From: Gracilaria gracilis
Taxonomy: Eukaryota; Rhodophyta; Florideophyceae; Gracilariales; Gracilariaceae
Length of the DNA stretch: 64,000 bases
Assembly: GCA_030374805.1 (NCBI GenBank)
Contig: JARGSG010000052.1
Location: 124,001 to 188,000 of the forward strand
Reading direction: 5' to 3'
This document shows, piece by piece, positions 1 through 11,254 of the stretch; the first letter of the stretch is position 1, and each line of letters opens with the position of its first letter. A program made the translations under genes and the position numbers. Under the pieces are notes generated by a model. The model searched no databases, was not told where the DNA came from, and was given only the letters and a program-made list of their open reading frames with translations.

Positions 1-3000
1 TCAACGAAAGAAAAACTCTTCAACACAAAATCTTTCCGGCAGCAGTAGCAGTTTATTTCTAGTCAGAAGAAAATGATACGTGGTGGACTCTCCCATTTCA
101 AACAATGATTCCACTTGAACAATAATAGTGGTCACAACCCTACACAGAAAAGAATAGTACGGAGAGGTGGAGCCCTAAAATATGCAAAAAGCGTCTTGGA
201 CATGTACTAGCGGAGTTCTGCTGGCGAAGAATACATATTATGGAACACACCAGAGTACGATATTGATATGGTCTTCTGTTCTTACAATGCACACAAATAA
301 TTAAAGCTCCGAAATCTTCAGTCGTTTGAAATTGAGAGGCGGAATGAATGTGCGAGTAGTGACGCAATGCTGGAGAGATCTCACTCAGTTGTGGTTGATT
401 ATGAGCGTGCGCTTTTTGAATGATAACAAAGGTCCCCGACCTCGGCCTCATGAAAAGCGCTCTTTATAACGAATGGTATCATTTTGGAGGGCACCCGTGT
501 ACGGGATAGACCAAAGGTCATTACCACCGCTGTTATTAAGTATTGATAGGCTTGGAAAGTTCTGGATGGAAAGCGATATGGTGGCAAAATTTCAAGTAAC
601 TGTCAGATCCTAACACCCTATGGTAACAACGAATGCAAATGTGCGAGTTCAGAATTTGCTCACCAGTCATGGAACGTAAATCTCTTCGGAGTTTGAGACC
701 CAAACGGATTTCAAATCGATCCATACGTAGGTCACCGTTTCTAGAGCGATTTGCATCATGAAGCGGCACAAACTGTTTCTTCTCAACGGGGTTCTAGAAG
801 ATGCCATTTTTATAAAGTGGACCGCATCATATCTTTGGCATGTTTGTTTTCATGTGGCTCCACTTTGCTTACATAAGTTCTTCTCTGATGGTAACTGAGT
901 AAGCAGCTCCATTTTCCGCATGAATCATGAAGGTCCGTGTTTGGTGTCATCCGGCAAAAAGGGGACCCGGAGGGTGGCAATACCACCAGAACGGGCCATT
1001 GAAATCTGGTGGACGGCTTAGGGCTATTCTTCCCTTGGCACCCTCGCTCTGCCTAGAAGTGAATTGCTATAAGCTGTTCGTAGTTCAACATTCTATGATT
1101 TTGATCAGAAACAAAAGTTCGGGGAAAACCAGATCTGCGCTCATGCATCGAACACCTCGTTTTCCGTATTGATTGAAACCGAAATAGTGGCATTGGGGCC
1201 CATCGAGGCCTATGCTTTCGAGACTTTATGACATTGCAGAGGAATGAAAAGGCCCTGAAACCCTCAAAACATGAAACCAATTAGATTCAGCTGTTAAAGA
1301 GGCTGTACTCTGGAATTCGAATGCAAGGATGAAGAATCTGCTCCTCTTGAAAACGGATAATGTAATGCCTAGCCATGTATATAGAGAAACTGGCATTTGA
1401 AGTTGATAGTGCAGTGGAAGTCATTTGATTGAGACTTTAGGCCTTCAGATAGCCCAAAAGGATGTTCAATTCCTGGTGGAAAACATGAACTTGTGTCAAG
1501 GGTAAGGAGGAAGTTGTTTTGCGTAGTTTGGAACATTATCAGGCACTAGTACGTACGATGATGCGGATGACCGCGGTGGTGCGTATAAAGTAATGGTAGC
1601 TATGCCGCCGAAGGACTGAACGCCACCGAATTCTAAGGCGAGAGAGATGTGAACAGGAATGTGAGAAATCGTAGTTTCTTGAAAACAAACATATATATTG
1701 AAGTAACTACCCCTTCTGGAAAAGCTCTATACTCTTCCATGCAGTGCTATTTGAGTCATCATATGAGGCTCATTGTTATTTTCAGAAAGTTCATTAGACT
1801 TTCAAGAGAGTGACCGTCGTACACTGTATTCGAGAGGTCATTGAGCTGTCATCAACGAGTCAGGCAAAAGTATTTCACTGACTTTACTATTACATCTTCT
1901 TCAAACGATTCATGAAGTCCCACTGCAGTTTTATTTGAAAATGAAAATTATCGTTACTGATTTTTAAGCTTTAACTTAAAATTTTTTACTCTATTCATCA
2001 CTTCCATCTTATTTTAAATAGTTATAAACACTCTCTTACTTTTTATCGTCACAGTTTTACATAGGTACAGTACTTAGGCGGAGCAAGCTCGCGCTTGCTA
2101 TCCATTCATTAAAGTCAACATGTGTTGGACTCTGATTCATTTTGCTTGCGCGACGATTCTAACTCCTGAGACAGAAGCCTGGATTAGTACGGATACTTAC
2201 ACAACCATTGCCACTTAGGAAAAACGTTGCGAAGCATACTATATTGGTTTTGTTTGTTTTTCTTTCGTTTAGTCTTTCATATATCAATATACATTCTCCC
2301 CCCCAGCATTGGCATTTATTTGGGGTTTTGCTCCTCTTTCGTTCTTGTATCTGCTAAAAAGCTACATGAATTTCCGGGGCACAATAAGCTAAAATAGGTT
2401 GGGATTGAGTTTTCATTAAGGTGAGGGTAATGAAGATGAGAATGAGTACACGGGTGGACATAGTTGCTCGTATCGTGAATTGTAGGCTGATTTCAATCTC
2501 TCATTTCTTCGTCACGGAGAATTCCCACTTAGTAATAGCAATTTCAAATTAGTATATGCAGGACGAAATGCTTCTCGTGCTACTAATTGCCAGAACGATA
2601 TCAGAATCGATCTCATAGAAGAGATGAAAAGAGAATATTTCGGTACCAAAAAATGTCTCAAACAGAAAAATTGATGCAGATTGCGCCGGAGCGGATGTTA
2701 AAGACCGCTGAGCCGGCTGAGGTGGTGGGAAAAGAGGCTAAGGCTGCTGCGAGTAAGAGGGATTTCTAATTTCCCCAGCTGGTCATGTAATAGAAGTTCG
2801 CGAATGGTATTACGACAGAAAAAGTGTTTGTCGTGGATATGAAGAAGAGGTTAGAGGGCATTGGGTTTTCTCTGAAGTACACGTACATAATTGGATCATG
2901 GCGAGGTCGAAGATAACGGGAGGGGCGTTGATAACTTACTAAGAGAGCGTAGCAACTTCAGGGGCAATTGAGAGTGCGCGGGAGTAGATGAACGCAGGGT

Positions 3001-4400
3001 ATGAAGTCGAGGATGAACATTCAAGACCTATTGCACTTCGTGGCGAGAGAAGTGAGGGGGAGGAGGGGGAGTATATAACTTTGAAGGAGAAGGAGGATTT
3101 GTTGGAGAAGCAGATAGTAGATATGAAGAAGACAAAGGAGCTGCCAACGGAGACGAAGGGGATTGAGAAGCGTCGATGAATGCAGCCCGGAAGTCCACGA
3201 TGACGAGGGCTGCCGAGGGGTTGCGTGTGTGCCTACAGAAAAAGGATTGGGATGACAGAGTCGTAGTTCTTTGGAGAAGACGCCTACGAAAGAGAGGCGA
3301 GTGGGGACGTAGATATCAGGAGAGGCGTATGTGAAGCAGGGATATCGGAGCGCGGGACATGCGATTCGAGAGTCGGTAAGCGACGTACAGGAGCAACATG
3401 AGAGGACAATAGGGTGGCTGGTAAGAGATTTTTTGTCCGTGAAGGTGTATGAGAACTAAAATATCTGCTCGCTGAATCTCTACAAGATGACTTTTCGGGA
3501 GGTAACAAAGTGGGGAACGGGAGTAAATATCAAGTCGAGGGTTTTGATATTGTGGGTTACGCAAAGTGTGCAAACTGGCAAGCGCTCCAAGCTGGATACC
3601 TCTTGGAATGAGTTCGATTTGGGAAAAATAGAAATCTGAAATAGAGCAAGCCCAGTTCATGCTTTGGTTATGAAATACATTGCATTTGGAAGAAGAGGCG
3701 AAGAGAACCCGCCAAAAACTAGAGAAAAATAGGTCAAAACTGAGTTTAATGGATCATAATGCTGCGCAATTCTTTACGTCATTGAATGTCAGCCCTTGGC
3801 ACTCCCGTTTTCGCCTCACTGGAGAGGGCGGGAAAAGCGATCGCTTTGATACCGAGTTAATTCAAACAGCCTGCGGATTAAACTAGAGTACTTTTAACCT
3901 GAAAAGCTGTTATCGTCTCAGCTCTCGGCCACAATAAAAATCAATAATGATAGGCGATATTTCTATAAAAGACTATCGTATTTTTCATTCTCCATGCCAA
4001 AGTAGCCTTTATATATTTCATACTCTTTAGTTTTTAATCTAAATGTAGAAGTTTTCCAGTTTCGTTTTGGAAAAACTGTAACTGTTTTCTCTAATCTTTA
4101 AAAATATGGCACACTTTTTTCTAGTTATTACTTCATTTATGATGGAGACAGTTTCAACTATTCATGATGACTTACGATGAAACCTCTACACTAGTGTTCA
4201 GGCACATACATATCCATGTTTAATAATACTAACATTCTTGTAGCTTATATAAATGGTAACGAACTCATGTTGCACGTAGACCGTGCATCTGAGACACAAA
4301 ATAGATGTATCTGTAATGCAATAAACATTTTTACGCAATGAAAGACAGTATTTTCTCCAGAGAAACTTCAATACGATTTTATTACAGAATAGTACCTCCC
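1..4400. other. No convincing gene; decayed purine-rich sequence
   Basis: I see no gene I can support here. From about 2,580 to 3,890 the plus strand is rich in A and G and gives short broken frames full of E, K and R (for example 2988-3179), which looks like old coding sequence cut by stops. A stretch near 3,680-3,735 resembles 57,985-58,040 at both DNA and peptide level (HLxxEAKRT), so both may be fragments of one dispersed gene family. At 2,085-2,102 there is a perfect 7-bp stem with a 4-base loop (AGCAAGC/GCTTGCT); a similar shorter stem occurs near 12,495. Confidence 0.4.
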
Positions 4401-5066
4401 TCAGGCAACAACGAATTTTTCTGTATTATTAACTTTGGAGTATTCGTCAACAAATGATTCCTCCATTTCCAAATACACGACTTTGGTATCATCAGTGAGC
4501 CACCCAAGATTTTTTGTTGCCAGTAAACGAGTTTGAACATTGAATGGGAGAACAATCCTGGCCGTCGAGTATATATTATCAGTTGCTCTCTGTCGAAATT
4601 TCTTCAAGGCACTATGAAACCCACCAAACTTAGGATGGCTGTTCTTCAATTCCCCTGAAGTTAACCAAACTTTGGGCAAAAAATCCATTTCTAACAATGG
4701 TTTCGGCCACCAAACCCGCAGTTCGAGAACATCACCGCATTCAACTATATGCACGGCAAACTGGCCTTGACTTACTCCAGAAGGCAGTACAATTACGCAA
4801 GTTAGCATCTTGCGAGTTGTCGACGGATCCATCCATTGCGATAGAACATATAACGGCCTAAACTCGTTCTGATTGGGAACAATATCTAGGCCTTCTTTTC
4901 CAGTCGTGTCTACTTTTTCTTCTGTAGAGATCGTATCTTCTACAATGATGTGCTCATCTTGGCCAATATTGTTGGTGCATCTACGGTTTAACTGCTCTGA
5001 AACGTGCTCTGCATACAACTCGAATGTTAGTATAGTGCAGGCAGGCAACGTGAAAAATTGTGCCAT
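4401..5066 (-). CDS. Uncharacterised 221-aa protein, clean ORF
   Basis: A clean 221-codon frame starts with ATG at 5066 and ends with TGA at 4401. I cannot assign a function. The N-terminal 60 residues are polar and acidic. The middle (about residues 80-135) alternates hydrophobic strands and includes LTCVIVLPSGVSQGQF, followed by LELRVWWPKPLLEMD. That layout, a 'VLPSG' strand followed by a 'WP' strand, reminds me of uncharacterised proteins that recur in diatoms and other algae, but this is from memory of style and not a match. There is no signal peptide or membrane segment. It faces away from the Harbinger-like transposase 1.4 kb downstream and could be that element's second gene or an unrelated host gene. 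Lack of lesions next to so much decayed DNA argues for recent constraint. Confidence 0.6.
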   Translation of the reverse strand: MAQFFTLPACTILTFELYAEHVSEQLNRRCTNNIGQDEHIIVEDTISTEEKVDTTGKEGLDIVPNQNEFRPLYVLSQWMDPSTTRKMLTCVIVLPSGVSQGQFAVHIVECGDVLELRVWWPKPLLEMDFLPKVWLTSGELKNSHPKFGGFHSALKKFRQRATDNIYSTARIVLPFNVQTRLLATKNLGWLTDDTKVVYLEMEESFVDEYSKVNNTEKFVVA

Positions 5067-6438
5067 CCTACTTTTGCGTTGATCATAATTTTTGCGAAGC
5101 TGATAGTACTGTGCTCAAAATGTACTGAGCTTATGCTGTTGAAAAAATGGTTCGGACTCCCAAACTTGTTTTTGTTTTTCCCTACCCGTGAGTTCTTCTT
5201 TTTCAAATTTCTGGCGGAGCAGTTTCATCGCCAGGGAATCCTTGTAAAGCTTTGGCATACCGATGAAGTTTGGGCCTTGAACAAAGAATTGGAGAAGAAT
5301 GCCGTGCTGATCGAAGCAACAAAAAAGTACAGAGCTCTGAGGGACCTTTATACGCGTCTTGATTTGCAGTAGGGTGTTGGATATGACAAATTCATTCTAC
5401 TCTCTAGAGGCAATAAGGTTTGTGGTTTTGTGTGGTTCAAAATGACGCTAAGAAATTAGGTAAATAGTATGAAGGATTAAGGGATCACACCCAGATTCGG
5501 TGATGAGCCATTCCCAATTCAAATTTGGACTGTATTCTACTTTCCAACTGGGCTTTGTCTGGATTCTCCAATCTTGCGGATGGCTTTATCTATAATGTCA
5601 CAGGTACAATCTTAGTACAAAAGTATAAGGCATGCTCTAGATTAGTATGAGAGGTAATGGTAGAGAGGAAGTGCCAAAACGTTGAGAGCTTCTTTTCCCT
5701 TCAACATATATTATTCTCTGTAAAAAAGAGTGCCTGGCTGAGAAACAAGTACAAGCCGTAATCTCAGCTGCAGCTCTCTCCCAGGATTCGAAACAATAAC
5801 CATTTATTTGTGAAGAAACATTTTACGTTACAAAGATATTGCTTCAAACATTCGACGTCGTTCTTTATGAAATTACGCCGAAATTCTTTGTGAAAATGTT
5901 GCGACTCGGGCTTCAAACGTCAATTTTGATTGCTCTATAACTTTGTTTATTGTACTCGAATATCACCTCTTTTTGACTATCGTTTCGATTGGCTTTCTGT
6001 GTTGTTTGATGTCTTCTGAAGTTAAATCGGCGACATATTGCGTCCTTTTTACGCCATAATACTTTTTGTCATCGAATGAAAACTACAATGAAGAAGTAGG
6101 AAGGGAAACGATATCTGCGGGATACTTAAGGATAATTAAAATTAAACACTATCACAACTTAGAATCCAAAGCGAAGACATGCATTAAGTACCTGCATTTA
6201 AAGGTACAAAGTACTTGTTCCAAGGTAGTAGTCCTTGAATATAATTCTATTTCCTAATTTGGGACATAACCTCACTTACACTTAAGCAAAGCATTCAAAT
6301 CCACATGATAGTTTTTCATGGCTAACAAGTGAGACCCGAACAGTGTTCCCCATTAAACAGGGGCTCTTGCTTTTCAGTGGTACTTGTTTCGTTTTCTTCT
6401 TTTACATCGATCCTTCTTCTGTTCACACTTGAGATGAA
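5067..6438. other. Intergenic; nothing identified
   Basis: AT-rich sequence between the 221-aa gene and the Harbinger-like transposase. Short frames such as 5058-5372 and 6066-6257 have no recognisable domain, and the first overlaps the antisense start of the 221-aa gene. No terminal inverted repeat for the transposase could be picked out by eye. Confidence 0.4.
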
Positions 6439-7324
6439 ATGGTGATTGTTGTCAGCGCGGAAGCATTCCAGCACCATGGTAGTAAGTACTCTCGAAATGT
6501 TCTTGGCTTGTCTCTTTTAACCGCTACTCGCCGTTTTAAGTCACTGTTCGGGGTGAGCCCACAAATATTGAAGTTGGGTTTCAATTATGGTACCACAATA
6601 AGTCCTCAACATCTGCTTTGGGGTCTATTATTTCTAAGACAATATTTGTCAGAGCACACAATGTCGGCAATTATTTGGGGCCAATGAAAAAACGATACGG
6701 ATGTTGGTCAGAAGGGCTGTCATCTCAATTTCTAGTCTGAGTCAGGTAGGTTCAATTGACGTTTAAAATTTGCGTTTTTATTTTCTAACATGTTTTGTTT
6801 ACATAAATTGACAAAGCAGGTTACCTACAACTCCAGGGAATACAACAAAAATTTATGTTTCAATAGATGCAACTGACTGTCAAATACAAGAGCCGTCCTC
6901 ATTCAACAGTAAATGGTATTCTCATAAATTTAAATCCGCTGGTTTGAGGTATGAACTCGGAATTTGTATTCAAACTGAGTTCTTGGTTTGGGTTCATGGG
7001 CCATTCCCTTGTGGACAGTACCCTGACCGTAAAATTTTCAAATTTGGTATGAAGCATGCTTTCCTGAATAATGAGTTTGTCATCGCCGATGATGGGTACA
7101 TGGACGAAAGATGTGTAACACCTGCAGATGCTTTGCCGCTTGTTGGTTATAATCAGGCTCGAATTCGAGCCAGGCATGAGACATTAATGAGAATACTAAA
7201 GCAGTTTAATGCTTTGCATTATGTCTACAGACACAAATTGGAATTTCATTCTTTCTGTTTTCATGCTGTTGCTCAGATAACATACATTTTTCTCCATAAT
7301 GACAGCCCTCTATTTCAACTATAG
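6439..7324 (+). pseudogene. PIF/Harbinger-like DDE transposase, nearly intact
   Basis: This is a transposase of the PIF/Harbinger (DDE_Tnp_4) type, which would cut and paste its own element. The N-terminal part (from ATG 6439) has the family's helical region, FKSLFGVSPQ then PQHLLWGLLFLRQYLSE. The second part has the catalytic core: VSIDATDC (first Asp, about 6866), WYSHKFKSAGLRYE, the second Asp in ADDGY (about 7087), and the Glu in RARHETLMRILKQF (about 7180). It ends with a natural TAG at 7322-7324. Two things interrupt it. The frame changes at the GGGG run 6679-6682, as if one base were missing. A stretch of about 75 bases starting GTAGGT (6746) and ending in CAG (6819) looks like a short intron, but the joined frames do not quite agree. 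All three catalytic residues survive, so it decayed recently or the lesion is a sequence error. Confidence 0.75.
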
Positions 7325-8605
7325 AATTTCCACAATATGTTTTTTCCTGATACGCAACATTGGTAAAGTCTGAGCCGTATTAATGTTCATTACATCCTTT
7401 CCTGTCAACCTACTACATTTATCAAAAACGAAATGCTTTTGACTGAGTAAAAAATAGAACATTCACTAACAACAACGAATCATTTAACGGTTGTTGTGTA
7501 GAAGGTAGTTATGTCACATTTCTAAACTTCTGTACCAACACGCATACAGAATTATTGCTTTTTTTCAGAAACTAAGTACAATATATAACAACGTTTGTTC
7601 AAAATTATGTTCTAGCTCGTTATGGCTTGTTCTAGCGGTTTACTAGCCAGTCTAAGATGATCAACTTCTCTGTTTCTGCTATTTATTAGAATTTCATGCC
7701 TTTTGAACTTGGTGTTTTTATACTCAGTTAACGAATGTTTTGACCTCTGTCTTCTACCAAAAATCTATACCGTAGTGTGGTTAAACAGCTAAACCTTTTT
7801 TTCTACAAGAACTCCTGAGTATTACTTTATTGGATATATTTCAGTTTTTTCTCCTGCATGGTAAACCAAAAGTCGAACGTTACGGATGCACTAGGAGTTG
7901 CCACTCATTGTTCGTAAAAGATAAGCAGCAACTAGATATTTCTAAATAGGCTATTTCCCGCTTGCTCCTTGGAAAACCTGAGCGAATATACCACTAATAG
8001 CACTGATTATTCTACTTTGCCCAAAACAGAAGATGACCTTTTCCACTACATATTTTAGCTGGTTTAATGGTTCCAGAATCTTTCCCTTTTCTTCAAGTTT
8101 ACGATTCTTGTGTGATTGATTCTTTAAGGGTCTTTCTTGGAGAAACTTTGTAAAGAATGTTGAAAAACAAATATCCCTCCACTTCATGAAATAAAAAACA
8201 GTTTTAGAAAATTGCGCGTGAAATACATATTGATTTGCCAGTATAAAAAGAATCATTCAATTAGGGACTGATTTCAAAATAAAATTCTTCCAAGAATTGT
8301 CTTAACAAACCAAAAATCCAGGTTGCCGCTATTTTCTTTTTTCCTGAGATTCAATACTATCTTCAGTGATATTCTGTTTTCTGTTCAGTGGATGAGCACT
8401 AAAATATTAGAAAACGATCATTTCGGAAGTGGAAAAGGTTGTGATTGACCGTTATTGTTATCATTTTCCTCTCCACTCGCACAGAAAATGTTCACAACAG
8501 TCCTAGTAAGCAAGAGACTTTCTTCTCGTCCTCAATATTTCTCTGTTACCCGGAGAGGGAAAGTTTTTCTTAAACAATCGGACAAAACATATAAAACTGT
8601 CTCCA
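7325..8605. other. Intergenic, AT-rich; nothing identified
   Basis: AT-rich sequence between the Harbinger-like transposase and the glycosyltransferase gene. The frame at 8455-8724 overlaps the start of the glycosyltransferase in another frame and shows no domain. The 1-kb stretch before 8606 must hold the glycosyltransferase promoter, but no clear TATA element stands out. Confidence 0.4.
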
Positions 8606-10387
8606 ATGATCCCAAGAACAAAGTTCAGATTCTTAGTATCGAAATCTCTCCGGCAGATTTTGAAAAACAGGTTACTCACAATTATTTCAAAATTTTTTCC
8701 ATTTCGTCAAGAACGTTTCAGTAAATTGCTTGCTCTACTTCTAATGATCATTATTCCCGTTGGGTTTTACTTCTTCGGCACTGATAATCACCATTGTCAG
8801 TTTGAAGTTGAAAAACGAAATTTAATTATTTCATGGAACAAACATACAGAAAATGAATGTATCGCAATAGGAGGGTGTATCTCAAAACAAGGATCTTGTT
8901 TGTCAAGAGAAAGATCTGGTTTAAATTCTGTTCTCCAGCCATATGAGAAAACTTCTGGTCTTTCATTAGAAAAGCGCCTTTATGATTATCGTTTTTGTCC
9001 CATTGAGCCCCACTCGTACTGTGGGTCGAACAAAACGCTTCAAAGCACGTGTGTAAAACGTCAGTGCTGCTACTATGGAAGAGGTGTTTGTGGAATACCA
9101 CTTGCAAAGTCCAGGGTAGAATCCAATGGAATTCTGTTTACGATTATTATGACATGTTACCGTCAAGAAGCCATTATATCAGATAGTATATACAGTGTCG
9201 TTCACCAAAGCTACCAGAACTGGGAATTGGTAGTCGTGGATGATGGAACGCCGCAAAGGAAATGCTTCAGTTTCGTGGAAAGACTTTCGAAGTCATTAGT
9301 AGAAAGTAAATATATAAGAGACGCGCAAATGAAAGTTTATTTCAAACATAACACAGGGCTTTCTCACTCACGTAATTTCGGAAATAGATATGCAGAAGGA
9401 TCTTTTCTGTGCTTCCTTGACGCTGATGACATTCTTGCACCATCGTACCTTAGCGACGCAGCCATGGAGATCACTCGAAGGCCCCACGCCGTAGTACTTT
9501 ACGGAGATCAAATATTTTTTAACGATAAAAATAAAGTGGACTTGTGGGTTGTTCCGCCTGTAGCGAATCTAGAGATATCGGCAAAGAAAGCCCCATTAGG
9601 TCCCTTACCTACAATGTCTATTGTTCGGAAATCATCATTCGACCTTGTTGGTGGTTTTGGTCTGGAAATGATACATGGAATGGAGGACTATGACCTGTGG
9701 TTACGACTGTTAAGACTTACGAGACTCAAAGGCAGTCTTGCGAGTTTTGTGAAACTAAATGGGCCCAAGTCGTGGTACAGAGTAAGCTCTAACTCCATGT
9801 CCAGGAGCAAAACCTACTCGACGTACGCATTGGCAATGTTGAGGATAAAACATCACACGCTCTATAAAAGTGTTTGTGACGACCTGGCTTCTGTTTATTG
9901 TGAGCAAAGCACGATAAGTATACTACTTTTGGATAAGGCAATATATCTTTCGAAAAACTCATGTTTTTCATATTTGTGGTTACTGTTCTTCAAGTATAGG
10001 ATGCAATGTAGGAAGGATGCTATGAATTTACTAAGCGAAGCTTATAAGGCATGTGTGGATGCTCCAAAAGATTCAATTCTGTACAGAGAAAAGATCATTC
10101 TCTTCGAGATTACGAGGCGCCTTGTAGAATCGGGAGTTCTTGATGAAGTAAATGCCTTGGAAACGTCTTTTTGCCATGAACAATTTTGGAGATCTTGCAC
10201 CCGAATACGTAATCGTGTTCTCCGCATAAATCTAAACAGTTATACTCAGAAGAGGAAGTCTCACCGAAAAAGAAACTACATGCCATACTTCAGTAGTCCC
10301 AGAAGTTCTGTACTGCAAGACTTCCCAGATCTGAATGAATCTATATCTAAATCTATTCAGCAATACGCTTATCAAATGTACGAATGA
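8606..10387 (+). CDS. Type II membrane GT2 glycosyltransferase with trefoil-like stem
   Basis: A 593-codon frame from ATG 8606 to TGA 10385-10387. Residues 1-39 are basic and cytosolic, about 40-58 (LLALLLMIIIPVGFYFFG) form a signal anchor, so the enzyme should be a type II Golgi protein. Residues 131-162 have cysteines spaced C-x7-C-x9-C-x4-CC-x6-C, close to a P-type trefoil. Residues 176-375 form a GT-A family 2 domain: VVVDDG at 209-214 and FLDADD at 270-275 (nucleotide-sugar and metal binding), and GMEDYDLWLRLL at 358-369, which carries the usual acidic pair. All key acidic residues are present. Residues 400-593 are an uncharacterised helical tail. The same frame continues after the TGA into a GT32-like domain, so this may be the front half of a two-domain enzyme making sulfated or cell-wall polysaccharide; that role is inference. 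Confidence 0.85.
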   Translation: MIPRTKFRFLVSKSLRQILKNRLLTIISKFFPFRQERFSKLLALLLMIIIPVGFYFFGTDNHHCQFEVEKRNLIISWNKHTENECIAIGGCISKQGSCLSRERSGLNSVLQPYEKTSGLSLEKRLYDYRFCPIEPHSYCGSNKTLQSTCVKRQCCYYGRGVCGIPLAKSRVESNGILFTIIMTCYRQEAIISDSIYSVVHQSYQNWELVVVDDGTPQRKCFSFVERLSKSLVESKYIRDAQMKVYFKHNTGLSHSRNFGNRYAEGSFLCFLDADDILAPSYLSDAAMEITRRPHAVVLYGDQIFFNDKNKVDLWVVPPVANLEISAKKAPLGPLPTMSIVRKSSFDLVGGFGLEMIHGMEDYDLWLRLLRLTRLKGSLASFVKLNGPKSWYRVSSNSMSRSKTYSTYALAMLRIKHHTLYKSVCDDLASVYCEQSTISILLLDKAIYLSKNSCFSYLWLLFFKYRMQCRKDAMNLLSEAYKACVDAPKDSILYREKIILFEITRRLVESGVLDEVNALETSFCHEQFWRSCTRIRNRVLRINLNSYTQKRKSHRKRNYMPYFSSPRSSVLQDFPDLNESISKSIQQYAYQMYE

Positions 10388-11254
10388 AAGATAATCCCTA
10401 ATCTTATACATTTCGTTTTTGGTTTTAAAGAAAAAAGTCTTGAAATGGAAATGTATCAATTTTTATCAATGTATTCGGCGGTAATTCAAAACCAAGCGTT
10501 TACCGTCATCGTCCACTGCCCCAAGAAACCGTATGGAACATTTTGGGAAAATCTAAATGATCTAGTAACGGTAGTAATATGGAGACAAGTTGATATTAAC
10601 TTTCCTCGATGTCCAATATTTGGAAACCATCTATCGCACTATGTAGGGTTGCTAGCGCTTCACAAATATGGTGGTGTTCTTTTGAAAACTGATGTTTTAT
10701 GTCTTCGTGAGTTCCAAATATCAGTCAAAGCAGAACTATCAGTAGCACCAAATGTTGAAGTTAGGATAAGAGAAAACACTATTTTTCCTTCGCATGCCGA
10801 AATATCCCCTGCAGTTATGATTGCGGCCCCAAAATCGAGATTTCTACAAACTTGGATAAGCACATACACACATTACCGAGCAAACGCCTTGGAACCCAAC
10901 ATAAATGAACACTCACACATCTTGCCGGCTGAGATAATAAATCAGTACACCTCGCTGCTTGAAAATAAGTATGTGGCATTCTTAAATTTTGAAAAATATG
11001 TAGCAATCAAGAGGAATGAGACAAAACAACTATTTCATATCGATCCACTTTGTGAAATCTCGTGCCTTTCCAGAAGATGGGCATCTACACAAACAATGTA
11101 TTTGTGGACTGCTACGAATGGGGCTGCATATAGAAAAAGACTAAACATTGCGTTCGAACTTCATTTCATTGCCAAATATAGGAATTCTTTGATTTCAACA
11201 TTCATGGAAAGTCTTGGATATTCAGATCTTTTGCAATCTAGATCTACTTCTTAA
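10388..11254 (+). pseudogene. GT32-like domain in frame behind a TGA
   Basis: The frame of the GT2 gene continues past TGA 10385-10387 without another stop for 288 codons, to TAA 11252-11254. The first codons read IPNLIHFVFGFKEKSLE, the standard opening strand of GT32 (DXD-type, Och1-like) enzymes, so homology starts 57 bases before the first available ATG (10445). The family's sugar-binding block is recognisable as HKYGGVLLKTDVLCLREF, but the usual YLDxD has become LLKTD, and the preceding SDxxR-type motif reads SHYVG. Two catalytic positions are therefore lost. The simplest reading is an ancestral GT2-GT32 fusion whose second half was cut off by a nonsense mutation and is now drifting. Alternatives are stop readthrough, a separately transcribed gene starting at 10445, or a sequence error at the TGA. 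Confidence 0.7.

Noticed and set aside
6746-6819. Confident spliceosomal intron in the Harbinger transposase
   Set aside because: Donor and acceptor look plausible but the exons do not join in frame, so it is reported only as possible.
10385-10387. TGA as a sense codon (alternative genetic code)
   Set aside because: Intact genes in the window end with normal TGA, TAA and TAG, and the broken transposon genes contain all three stops.
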